A stretch of 64,000 nucleotides of DNA, taken from Clostridiales bacterium (GTDB taxonomy: Bacteria; Bacillota; Clostridia; Christensenellales; Pumilibacteraceae). The position numbers and the translations under genes were made by a program. Positions 16,790-25,391 of the stretch are shown here, piece by piece. The stretch spans positions 100,678 to 164,677 of the forward strand of contig JAFLVE010000011.1 of the NCBI GenBank assembly GCA_022511445.1, read 5' to 3'. The notes under the pieces were generated by a model that worked only from the letters and a program-made list of their open reading frames with translations, had not been told where the DNA came from and made no database searches. Every line of letters begins with the position of its first letter. Position 1 is the first letter of the stretch.

Positions 16790-18379
16790 ATGAAGACCGA
16801 TATCGAAATCGCTTACGAGGCAAAACCTCAGCCTATCGAGGAAATCGCGGCAAAGCTCGGCATAACCGACATTTACCGCTACGGTGACTACGTCGCAAAA
16901 GTAAACCCCAAAAACTCCCCCAAAGCGAAGCTGATACTCGTCACGGCAATCAACCCCACGCCCGCGGGCGAAGGGAAGTCGACTGTGTCTATCGGTCTTG
17001 CCGACGGACTCAATAAGACGGGTAGAAAAACCGCGCTCGCTCTCCGCGAGCCGTCGCTCGGTCCCGTGTTCGGAATGAAGGGCGGAGCCACCGGCGGCGG
17101 AATGGCGCAGATAATTCCCATGGACGACATCAACCTGCATTTTACGGGCGATCTCCATGCGATAACCGCGGCAAACAATCTCCTTTGCGCTATGATAGAT
17201 AACTCGCTGTACTTCGGTAATCCGCTTAAGATTGCCAAGGTCACGTTTAACCGTTGCATGGACTGCAACGACCGCGCGCTTCGTTCCATTATAGTCGGAG
17301 TTGGCGGAAACGCAAGAGACGAGTCGTTTAATATTACCGCCGCAAGCGAGGTTATGGCGACGCTGTGTCTTGCCTCCGACTTCGAGGACCTTAAGGTTCG
17401 CCTTGCGAAAATCATTATCGGCTACGACGTAGACGGTAATGCCGTTACCGCGGGCGACCTCGGCGCGGCAAACGCCATGGCGGTGCTCCTTAAGGACGCG
17501 GCAAAGCCCAATCTCGTGCAAACGCTCGAGGGAACGCCGGCGTTTGTTCACGGCGGACCGTTTGCCAATATCGCGCACGGCTGCAACACCGTTATCGCTA
17601 CGAAGACGGCGCTTAGCTACGCCGACTACGTCGTTACGGAGGCGGGCTTCGGAGCCGACCTCGGCGCGGAAAAATTCTTCGACATTAAGTGCCGCCTTAA
17701 CGGGCTTACCCCGAGCTGCACGGTTATCGTAGCTACAATCCGCGCGCTTAAGTACGGCGGCGAGGGCGACCTTAATAAGGGAATGGGTAATCTCCTTAAG
17801 CATATCGACAACATTAAAGACGTGTTTGGGCAGAACGTCGTCGTTGCTATCAACCGCTTTACGGACGACACCGAGGACGAGATTGCGGCGGTAAAATCGG
17901 CGTGCAAAAAAGTGGGCGCAACCGCGGTGCTTTGCGAGTGCTGGGGCAAGGGCGGCGCGGGCGCCGTCGAGCTTGCCGACGCCGTCGCAAAGGCTACGGA
18001 AAAGAAGGGCAAGCTTACTTTCTCGTACGAACTGTCCGAAAGCGTTTACGAAAAGGTGGAGCACGTCGCCAAAAAGGTTTACGGCGCGAAAAACGTTATC
18101 TGGACCGCCAAAGCCAAAAAGAGCCTCGAAAAGATGGGCTCTAAGGCGGACAATCTTCCCGTATGTATCGCAAAAACGCAGTACAGCTTAAGCGACGATC
18201 CCAAAAAGATCGGTTGTCCCAAGGACTTCGATATTACCATTCGCGATCTTCAGATGCGCGCGGGCGCCGGCTTTGTCGTAGCCGTTGCGGGCGACATGCT
18301 GCTTATGCCCGGACTTCCCAAAAAGCCCAACGCCGTCGGTATGACGATAGAGGACGGAAAAATAGGAGGCTTGTTCTGA
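16790..18379 (+). CDS. fhs: Formate--tetrahydrofolate ligase
   Basis: 529 aa (many homologues have about 556). It makes 10-formyl-tetrahydrofolate from formate, THF and ATP, in the folate one-carbon and Wood-Ljungdahl methyl branches. The P-loop TPAGEGKSTV, the EPSLGPVFGMKGGATGGG segment and FTDDTEDE are intact. ATG follows AAAAGGAG. The product feeds PurN and PurH, encoded about 23 kb downstream, and formate may come through the FocA homologue at 31258. glnS starts 1 nt after its stop. Confidence 0.97.
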   Translation: MKTDIEIAYEAKPQPIEEIAAKLGITDIYRYGDYVAKVNPKNSPKAKLILVTAINPTPAGEGKSTVSIGLADGLNKTGRKTALALREPSLGPVFGMKGGATGGGMAQIIPMDDINLHFTGDLHAITAANNLLCAMIDNSLYFGNPLKIAKVTFNRCMDCNDRALRSIIVGVGGNARDESFNITAASEVMATLCLASDFEDLKVRLAKIIIGYDVDGNAVTAGDLGAANAMAVLLKDAAKPNLVQTLEGTPAFVHGGPFANIAHGCNTVIATKTALSYADYVVTEAGFGADLGAEKFFDIKCRLNGLTPSCTVIVATIRALKYGGEGDLNKGMGNLLKHIDNIKDVFGQNVVVAINRFTDDTEDEIAAVKSACKKVGATAVLCECWGKGGAGAVELADAVAKATEKKGKLTFSYELSESVYEKVEHVAKKVYGAKNVIWTAKAKKSLEKMGSKADNLPVCIAKTQYSLSDDPKKIGCPKDFDITIRDLQMRAGAGFVVAVAGDMLLMPGLPKKPNAVGMTIEDGKIGGLF

Positions 18380-18380
18380 T

Positions 18381-20024
18381 ATGCCGGAGAACGATAACGG
18401 TACCAACTTTATCGAGAACATTATTATAAACGACCTTAAAAGCGGCAAGGTGAAAAGCATCGTTACGCGTTTCCCGCCCGAGCCCAACGGCAGACTTCAC
18501 ATAGGTCACGCCAAAGCGGCATGCCTTAACTTTATGCTCGCCAAAAAATTCGGCGGAAAGTGCAATCTCCGCTTCGACGACACCAACCCGGTAAAAGAGG
18601 ACGCCGATTTTTGCGAGCAGATTCTTTACGATATTCGTTGGCTCGGCTTCGAGCCGGACGGAATTTTTTACGCCTCCGACTATTTCGACTATATGCGCGA
18701 CTGCGCCGTGCTCCTTATAAACAAGGGGCTTGCTTACGTCGACGAGAGCACACCCGACGAGATACGTTTATCCCGCGGCACGCTGACGGAGCCGGGTAAA
18801 AACTCCGTTTACCGCGACAGACCGATTAAGGAAAGCCTTGCGCTTTTCGACAAAATGCAGTCGGGCGCCGTTCCCGACGGGGGCATGGTGCTTCGCGCTA
18901 AAATAGACATGGCTTCCCCCAATATGAATATGCGCGACCCCGTAATATACAGGGTGCTTCACGCGCCGCACCACCGCACCGGCACCAAGTGGAATATGTA
19001 CCCCATGTACGACTTCGCGCATCCGCTCGAGGACGCTGTCGAGCACGTAACTCATTCGTGCTGCACAATGGAGTTCGAGGACCACAGACCGCTCTACGAC
19101 TGGGTTATCGACAATTGCGATATAACCGACAAGCCGCACCAATACGAGTTTGCGCGGCTCAATCTTACCGACACGGTGATGAGTAAAAGGTATCTCAAGC
19201 AGCTCGTCGACATGAAGGCGGTGGACGGCTGGGATGACCCGAGAATGCCTACGCTGTCGGGACTCCGCCGCAGAGGCGTGCCGTCGCATGCTATTGTGGC
19301 GTTCTGCACCGAGGTGGGTATTGCAAAGGCTGTAGGCACCGTAGACGCCGCGCAACTTAACGACTGCATTCGCGACGAGCTTAACGCCACCGCAAAAAGG
19401 TACATGGTGGCGCCCGACCCGATTGAGCTCGACATAGTCAATATGGATAAATCCGCCAAGGAAATGATCGAGGTAACCGAGGGCGGGGAATACACCGTTC
19501 CGCACAGGACGTTTATCGATCCCGAGGTTAGCTCCACTCCCGTCGTGACGCGCAAAATGACCTTGTCGCCTCGGCTGTATATTAACCGCGAGGACTTTTC
19601 CTATAATCCGCCCAAGGGCTACCACAGGCTTGTACCGGGCGGCTTGGCTCGGCTTAAAAACTCGTTTATAATCCGTTGCACGGGATATGATACCGATAAG
19701 GACGGAAATGTAACCAAGGTGTACGCAGAGCGGACGGACGAGGTTAAGGCAAAGGGCGTTATTCAATGGATAGACCGCGACACCGCCGTCGACATAAAGA
19801 TTAACGAGCTTGACGCTATCGTCCCCGACGGCGAAGGCGATTTTACCGACAGAATCAACGCGAACAGCAAAAAGGTAGTATCCGCAAAAGCTGAAGCGGC
19901 GGTAAAGGATTTGGCGATCGGCGAGGGCGTACAGTTCTTCAGAATAGGCTACTTCGCCCGCGACGCAAAGGATAAGGATTCGTTCAACCGCGTGGTAGAG
20001 CTTAAAAGCAGTTGGAATAAATAA
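18381..20024 (+). CDS. glnS: Glutaminyl-tRNA synthetase
   Basis: 547 aa class I synthetase that charges tRNA-Gln directly. The HIGH motif lies in FPPEPNGRLHIGHAK and the KMSKS-type loop is TVMSKRYL; the C-terminal half has the two beta-barrel anticodon domains. Many Firmicutes lack GlnRS and use GatCAB instead, so its presence is a lineage trait or an old transfer. It follows fhs by 1 nt. Confidence 0.96.
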   Translation: MPENDNGTNFIENIIINDLKSGKVKSIVTRFPPEPNGRLHIGHAKAACLNFMLAKKFGGKCNLRFDDTNPVKEDADFCEQILYDIRWLGFEPDGIFYASDYFDYMRDCAVLLINKGLAYVDESTPDEIRLSRGTLTEPGKNSVYRDRPIKESLALFDKMQSGAVPDGGMVLRAKIDMASPNMNMRDPVIYRVLHAPHHRTGTKWNMYPMYDFAHPLEDAVEHVTHSCCTMEFEDHRPLYDWVIDNCDITDKPHQYEFARLNLTDTVMSKRYLKQLVDMKAVDGWDDPRMPTLSGLRRRGVPSHAIVAFCTEVGIAKAVGTVDAAQLNDCIRDELNATAKRYMVAPDPIELDIVNMDKSAKEMIEVTEGGEYTVPHRTFIDPEVSSTPVVTRKMTLSPRLYINREDFSYNPPKGYHRLVPGGLARLKNSFIIRCTGYDTDKDGNVTKVYAERTDEVKAKGVIQWIDRDTAVDIKINELDAIVPDGEGDFTDRINANSKKVVSAKAEAAVKDLAIGEGVQFFRIGYFARDAKDKDSFNRVVELKSSWNK

Positions 20025-20063
20025 AACTATATAACGAAAAGTGACAGGAGGTCACGAAAACTT

Positions 20064-20903
20064 ATGAAAATTCTCGTAACAGACGGAAACGGTTTTATAG
20101 GAAAGGCGTTTATCAAAAAGTACGATAGCGCGTTTGATATTGTTTTACCCGGTAAGGACGTCGATTTTCTCGACGCGCGCTCTGTCGACGCGCTTATAAG
20201 GTCCGACAATTTCGACGCCGTACTGCACCTTGCAAACGTGCCCGAAAAGGCGGACGGCAGCTTCATCGAGTCGGACAACCTGATAATGTTCCACAATCTT
20301 CAATACGTCTGCACCAAATACGGCGTGAAAAAGCTGATTGTCGTAAGCGACGCCGCCGACTTCGACCGCAGTCAGGAGCTTATCGACGTTACCGAGGAAA
20401 TGGCGGAGTATTACGTTCCGTCGGACGGCTACGGGCTTGCGAGAAGCGTTATAAACACGCTCGCCGCCAAGGATAAGATTACGACGGTACTTCGAGTGTT
20501 CGATATCTACGGCGGAATGGGAAACACCCCGCTCAATAAGATTGCCGCCGCCGCAATGAAAGGCAAAAAGAAAATCGTCCTCGACTGCGAAAGAACGGTT
20601 AGCACGGTTGCTATAGACGACCTTACAAAAATCATAGCGGCGTTTTTGAAGGGCGATTACCCCAAGGGCGATTATAACGTCGTTTGCGACGAAAAGACTA
20701 CTTTTCTTACCGTTGCAAAGGCGATGCGCCGCGCCGTTCGCCGCGACGAGGGCGATATAGATATCGAGCTTAAAAGCGAGCACGTCGGCTTGGAGCATTC
20801 GGCAAGCAACAGCAAACTCCTTTCCGTATTGCCGTTCCGCTTAACGCCTATCGGCAAGGGAATAAAAACGCTGTGCGACGAGGCTGTCGCACGCCGCAAA
20901 TAA
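20064..20903 (+). CDS. NAD(P)-binding SDR-like protein (nucleotide-sugar epimerase family), altered active site
   Basis: 279 aa. The N-terminal Rossmann motif GNGFIGKAF (GxxGxxG) binds NAD(P). At the catalytic YxxxK position the sequence is YGLAR, so the Lys is replaced by Arg. It is also shorter than most extended SDRs (about 310-340). It may be a redox-inactive or altered family member; no substrate is suggested. AGGAGGT precedes ATG 20064 at about 11 nt. It sits between glnS and alaS, possibly in the same transcript. Confidence 0.8.
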   Translation: MKILVTDGNGFIGKAFIKKYDSAFDIVLPGKDVDFLDARSVDALIRSDNFDAVLHLANVPEKADGSFIESDNLIMFHNLQYVCTKYGVKKLIVVSDAADFDRSQELIDVTEEMAEYYVPSDGYGLARSVINTLAAKDKITTVLRVFDIYGGMGNTPLNKIAAAAMKGKKKIVLDCERTVSTVAIDDLTKIIAAFLKGDYPKGDYNVVCDEKTTFLTVAKAMRRAVRRDEGDIDIELKSEHVGLEHSASNSKLLSVLPFRLTPIGKGIKTLCDEAVARRK

Positions 20904-20940
20904 TTTTGCAGTAAAAACATAAAAGTTTTTTGGAGACTAT

Positions 20941-22728
20941 ATGAAACTTACAAGCGACTCCCTTCGCAAAAAATGGATGAAGTTTTTCGTTGAGCGCGGA
21001 CATGCGCCCATTTCTTCCGCTTCGCTAATACCCGAAAACGACCCTACCGTACTGTTTACGACGGCGGGCATGCACCCGCTCGTCCCGTACCTTCTCGGCC
21101 AGCCGCACCCGAGCGGAAAGCGGCTTTGCGACACGCAAAAGTGCGTAAGAACGGGCGATATCGACGAGGTGGGCGACAGTAGTCACTGCACGTTTTTCGA
21201 GATGCTCGGCAACTGGAGCCTCGGCGATTACTTTAAAGAGCAAATGGTGCCTTGGAGCTATGAGTTTTTAACCAAGGAATTGGGACTTCCCAAGGACAGA
21301 ATAGCCGTAACCGTTTTCGAGGGCGACAAGGACTGCCCGCGCGACGAGGAGACCGCCGCACTTTGGGAAAAATGTGGAATCAAAAAAGAGAATATTTTCT
21401 ACCTCGGCAAAAAGCATAACTGGTGGGGACCCGCCGGACAGACAGGTCCATGCGGTCCCGACACCGAGATGTTCTTCGATACGGGTAAGCCTAAGTGCTG
21501 CGAAAGCTGCTCGCCGGCGTGCGACTGCGGCAAGTATATCGAGGTTTGGAACGACGTCTTTATGCAGTTCAATAAAAACGCCGACGGAAGTTTCACCCCG
21601 CTTAAACAAAAGAACGTAGACACCGGCATGGGCTTAGAACGTGCGCTCATGAACATTCAGGGATTATCGAGCGTATACGAAACGGACGTGTTCGTGCCAA
21701 TCGTGAATAAAATCAAAGAGCTCGGGTCCGTTTCCGACGCGCCCGAGGCGGTAAAGGCGCTTCGCGTCGTTGCCGACCATATCCGCACCTCCACGTTTAT
21801 TATAGGCGACGAGCGCGGCGTTACGCCGAGCAACGTCGATCAGGGCTATATCCTTCGCAGGCTCCTTCGCCGCGCCATTCGCTTCGGCGGCACGATAGGC
21901 TTAAAAGAGGGCGACTATTCCGCGATAGCCGAAACGGTGGTGGATATCTATAAAGAAGTCTATCCCGAGCTTGCCGCGGCGCGCGAAAAAATAAAAACCG
22001 AAATCGACGAGGAGTACGCGCGTTTTTCGCGCACGCTCGAAAACGGAATGAAGGAGTTCGAAAAGCTGTGCAAGTATCTTCAGGGCGACACCATTCCGGG
22101 AAAGAGCGCCTTCCGCCTGTACGACACGTACGGCTTCCCGCTCGAAATGACGGTGGAGCTTGCACGAGAGCGCGGCTTTAAGGTTGATATCGACGGCTTT
22201 AACGCGCGGTTTGAAGAGCACAAAAACCTTTCGCACGCGGGCGCCGAACAGCGCTTTAAGGGCGGACTTGCCGACACGGGAGAATTAACCGCAAGGCTTC
22301 ATACGGCGACCCACCTTATGCACAAGGCGCTAAAGCAGGTGCTTAACGACCCCAACGTAAACCAGCGCGGATCCAATATCACGCCCGAAAGATTGCGTTT
22401 CGACTTTTCGTTCGGAAGGGCTATGACCCCCGAGGAAGTAAAGGCGGTAGAGGACAAGGTAAACGAAGCTATCGCCGCCGACGTTCCCGTAACGTGCGAG
22501 GAGATGACGGTGGAAGAAGCGAAGGCGCAGGGCGCGGTCGGCTTGTTTACGAGCAAGTACGGCGAAAAGGTCAAGGTGTACACCATGGGCGAGTACTCCA
22601 AGGAAATCTGCGGCGGTCCCCACGCCTCGAGAACGGGCGAGCTCGGACACTTCCGTATAGTAAAAGAGCAGAGCAGCTCGGCGGGCGTCAGACGAATCAA
22701 AGCGGTACTCGAGCCTAAAACTGAATAG
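20941..22728 (+). CDS. alaS: Alanyl-tRNA synthetase, short form without C-Ala domain
   Basis: 595 aa, against about 870-880 for standard AlaRS. The class II catalytic core (FTTAGMHPLVPY, CTFFEMLGNWSLGDY, GMGLERAL) and the editing domain are present: HxxxH in HTATHLMHK and the second zinc motif ICGGPHASRTGELG. The protein stops right after the editing domain, so the DHHA1/C-Ala part that bridges tRNA-Ala in long forms is absent. A strong terminator follows the TAG, so this is a natural end. Short AlaRS forms are known in some bacteria; here it is inferred to be the sole AlaRS, which the window cannot show. Confidence 0.92.
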   Translation: MKLTSDSLRKKWMKFFVERGHAPISSASLIPENDPTVLFTTAGMHPLVPYLLGQPHPSGKRLCDTQKCVRTGDIDEVGDSSHCTFFEMLGNWSLGDYFKEQMVPWSYEFLTKELGLPKDRIAVTVFEGDKDCPRDEETAALWEKCGIKKENIFYLGKKHNWWGPAGQTGPCGPDTEMFFDTGKPKCCESCSPACDCGKYIEVWNDVFMQFNKNADGSFTPLKQKNVDTGMGLERALMNIQGLSSVYETDVFVPIVNKIKELGSVSDAPEAVKALRVVADHIRTSTFIIGDERGVTPSNVDQGYILRRLLRRAIRFGGTIGLKEGDYSAIAETVVDIYKEVYPELAAAREKIKTEIDEEYARFSRTLENGMKEFEKLCKYLQGDTIPGKSAFRLYDTYGFPLEMTVELARERGFKVDIDGFNARFEEHKNLSHAGAEQRFKGGLADTGELTARLHTATHLMHKALKQVLNDPNVNQRGSNITPERLRFDFSFGRAMTPEEVKAVEDKVNEAIAADVPVTCEEMTVEEAKAQGAVGLFTSKYGEKVKVYTMGEYSKEICGGPHASRTGELGHFRIVKEQSSSAGVRRIKAVLEPKTE

Positions 22729-22743
22729 ACAAAACGAAGGAAA

Positions 22744-22793
22744 ACACAAAAAGATAGTCGCAGGTTTAGTAATAAGCTTGCGACTTTTTTGTG
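22744..22793. terminator. Terminator after alaS
   Basis: CACAAAAAG-AGTCGCA pairs with TGCGACT-TTTTTGTG around a 16-nt loop; it can work on both strands. Confidence 0.85.
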
Positions 22794-22956
22794 CTTGGAT
22801 AATAAAAAAAAGTTTTTTAGGATATATGAAAAAAACATATAAATAATCGCTATTAATTAATAGAAGCGTAACAATAGGATAAATCCGTACTCAAAATAAA
22901 CTGTACTGTTCCGTAAAAGCCCTATGATTAATATAACGGATAAATGGAGTGTATAA

Positions 22957-25323
22957 ATGAAAAAAAATCGATTAAAAATAATAATATTTGTCTTGACTTT
23001 GACTGTCATTTGTATGATCGCATTCGTAGGTTGCAATAATGTTGTGAAGACTACGTATAAACTGAATTATTCGGCGAGTGAGGGCGGTCATATCGCCGGA
23101 TTAACGGATCAGGAAGTAGAAGAAGGTGCGGACGGAGAAATAGTAATAGCGGTAGCCGATAAGGGCTATAAGCTAAAAAAGTGGTCCGACGGCGTAACGA
23201 CAGAGCAAAGGCAGGATAAGAACGTAAAATCAGACAAGAATGTGACGGCGGAATTTGTTCCGCTTGGATATTTCGTGCTAACATATAACGCAAGCGAAGG
23301 TGGGCATATTGTCGGTTTAACGGAACAGGAAGTCAAAGAGCGCACAGATGGGGAAGTAGTAATAGCAGTAGCGGATGAGGGTTACAAGTTTAAGAAATGG
23401 TCGGACGGAGTAACGACAGAGCAAAGGAAGGATAAAAATGTAAAGTCGGATAAGAATGTGACGGCGGAATTTGTGCCGCTCGAGTATTTTGTGCTTACAT
23501 ATACGGCAAGTGAAGGCGGATATATAGAAGGCGACCAAGAACAGACGGTATTGGAAAAAACCAACGGAACTATTGTAACGGCGATAGCCGAATACGGATA
23601 TACTTTTTCCGCATGGTCGGACGGAGTAACGGAAGTTTCGAGACAAGAGTTTAATGTAAATGATAATAAAACACTAACGGCATATTTTGAGCAGATGCCA
23701 CCCTTTACGCTTGCGTATACGGCAGACAGCGAATACGGTTATATACAAGGAGAAACGGTCCAAAAAGTGTTAGCCGGTAAAAACGGTATGACCGTAACAG
23801 CGATATCAACTAAAGAGAATTGGGATTTTTATTGTTGGTCGGACGGCGTCGAAACAGCGAGCAGAACAGACTTAAACGTAACGGAAAACATAGCGGTAAA
23901 GGCTTTGTTCCAACAAGTCCTATTCACCTATGAATATTTTTTCGGTGACCCTGAACATTGGTACGGACATATCGAAGGCGAAGCGATTCAGTATGTACGG
24001 CGTGACGAATCGGGTACGGAGGTTACCGCAGTTCCGAACGAGGGTTGCGTGTTTACGGGTTGGACCGACGGCTTGAAAAGTCCGACGCGAATAGATAAGG
24101 TAAATAAAGATTTAAGGGTTTTTCCATACTTCAAAAAAGTGATAACCGTTACTTACAGGGTAAACAACGGAATAGGCGGACGTATTGAGGGTGAAACTAA
24201 TCAGGTCTTTTTCCAATACAACGATTCGAAGCCCGTAAAGGCGGTAGCAGACGACGGATATGTATTTGTCGGTTGGTCCGACGGTTTAACGGATACCGAG
24301 CGTTATGAAACGCGTTTAACGGAAGATTTTACCAGGACGGCGTACTTTGAGCCGATAGAAAAGGTTTTCCGTTACGATTATCGCGGCGGAAGGAGCAACT
24401 TAGGCGTGCAAACCGTTACGGTTTTGCGGGATAATCCCAAGGCGAGCACATTTACTGTACCGCAAAAAGACGGGTTCGACTTTGTCGGCTGGTATGCAGA
24501 CGAAAACTATACCGTAAAAGTAACCGACGAAAAGGGTAATTTGATGTACGGGTATAATACGGTAACGCTCGAAACCGACACGTTATATGCGCGTTGGCTA
24601 GATCCGGACGACGATTCCGTCATTTATAAGATTTTAATTGTGGTTGTCGACGAAATCGACGCTATTTTGCCGCTTCGAGAAGACTCTACAACCTATAAAC
24701 GTTTACACCATAAAATTTCGATGCGCGAAAGACTACTGAGTAAACAAATAGCGGGAAAAATGTCCGCTTACCTTAACGAGTGGTTTGCCGGAAAAGTTAA
24801 ATTCGAAGTTGACACGTATTTCACAACCCAACCCGTAGATACGGAAGCCTTTGGCTACACTAACCATAATCTTTATCCATATCGCATGAAAGAAGTCAAA
24901 ATGATGTGTGACAACTATGACAGCTTTTTGGTATTGTTTGATATGAATGATTTTGACAATGAGTTTATAGAGAGAGGCCTTTCGGCGACATCATTTTATA
25001 AGATAGGATGTATTCACTTAGAAACCGAAATGCTTACTACAAACAAGTTGAATAAGAATCAGGCAGACGAATTAATGCGAGGGAGCCAAACAACGGAGTT
25101 TATTTGGGATATGTTTATAACTCTTTGTTTAGAGGTTTTTGTGCATACAATAGAGGCCCAATACTATTTCCAAATTTATTCACTCAGCGAAACTATATGG
25201 TACTTTCGAGAAATGGGTACATATAATTTGTATGAAATAATTCGAAAATATTTGTTGTGCGAAGCGGAGGTTAATGGCGAGACCGTTGGAATTCCGCCCG
25301 ACTTTTGGACAAATGGTGCATGA
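22957..25323 (+). CDS. Lipoprotein with six InlB-like WSDG repeats and an unknown C-terminal domain
   Basis: 788 aa. A signal peptide ends in a lipobox (AFVGC, Cys26), so it is probably membrane-anchored outside the cell. Residues ~34-450 hold six repeats of about 70 aa, each with GY-F--W-S/T-D-G and a following Arg (divergent InlB B-repeat type); repeats 1 and 2 are nearly identical. A Listeria/Bacteroides-type repeat (FDFVGWYADENY...LYARW) follows at ~465-550. The C-terminal ~230 residues I do not recognise; EVFVHTIE (726-733) resembles a zinc-protease HExxH helix that has lost its first His. Codons are AT-richer than in neighbouring genes, suggesting transfer. TGGAG precedes ATG. The gene downstream, 68 nt on, encodes another exported repeat protein. 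Confidence 0.85.
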   Translation: MKKNRLKIIIFVLTLTVICMIAFVGCNNVVKTTYKLNYSASEGGHIAGLTDQEVEEGADGEIVIAVADKGYKLKKWSDGVTTEQRQDKNVKSDKNVTAEFVPLGYFVLTYNASEGGHIVGLTEQEVKERTDGEVVIAVADEGYKFKKWSDGVTTEQRKDKNVKSDKNVTAEFVPLEYFVLTYTASEGGYIEGDQEQTVLEKTNGTIVTAIAEYGYTFSAWSDGVTEVSRQEFNVNDNKTLTAYFEQMPPFTLAYTADSEYGYIQGETVQKVLAGKNGMTVTAISTKENWDFYCWSDGVETASRTDLNVTENIAVKALFQQVLFTYEYFFGDPEHWYGHIEGEAIQYVRRDESGTEVTAVPNEGCVFTGWTDGLKSPTRIDKVNKDLRVFPYFKKVITVTYRVNNGIGGRIEGETNQVFFQYNDSKPVKAVADDGYVFVGWSDGLTDTERYETRLTEDFTRTAYFEPIEKVFRYDYRGGRSNLGVQTVTVLRDNPKASTFTVPQKDGFDFVGWYADENYTVKVTDEKGNLMYGYNTVTLETDTLYARWLDPDDDSVIYKILIVVVDEIDAILPLREDSTTYKRLHHKISMRERLLSKQIAGKMSAYLNEWFAGKVKFEVDTYFTTQPVDTEAFGYTNHNLYPYRMKEVKMMCDNYDSFLVLFDMNDFDNEFIERGLSATSFYKIGCIHLETEMLTTNKLNKNQADELMRGSQTTEFIWDMFITLCLEVFVHTIEAQYYFQIYSLSETIWYFREMGTYNLYEIIRKYLLCEAEVNGETVGIPPDFWTNGA
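23056..23487 (+). repeat. Two near-identical 216-bp in-frame repeats
   Basis: Codons 34-105 and 106-177 of the lipoprotein gene form a tandem pair with a 72-codon period, much more alike than the other four repeats, which points to recent duplication. Confidence 0.8.
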
Positions 25324-25391
25324 TTTATTTGTTAAATCAAGTGGAGTAAATGTAGAAATTTCCATTTAAAATAATTTACAAGGAGATAAAA

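Noticed and set aside
16890..18064. Long minus-strand frames opposite fhs
   Set aside because: They are shadows of a well conserved enzyme.
20941..22793. alaS truncated by assembly error or frameshift
   Set aside because: The protein ends cleanly after the editing domain and a strong terminator follows within 70 nt; no C-Ala-like residues appear in any frame downstream.
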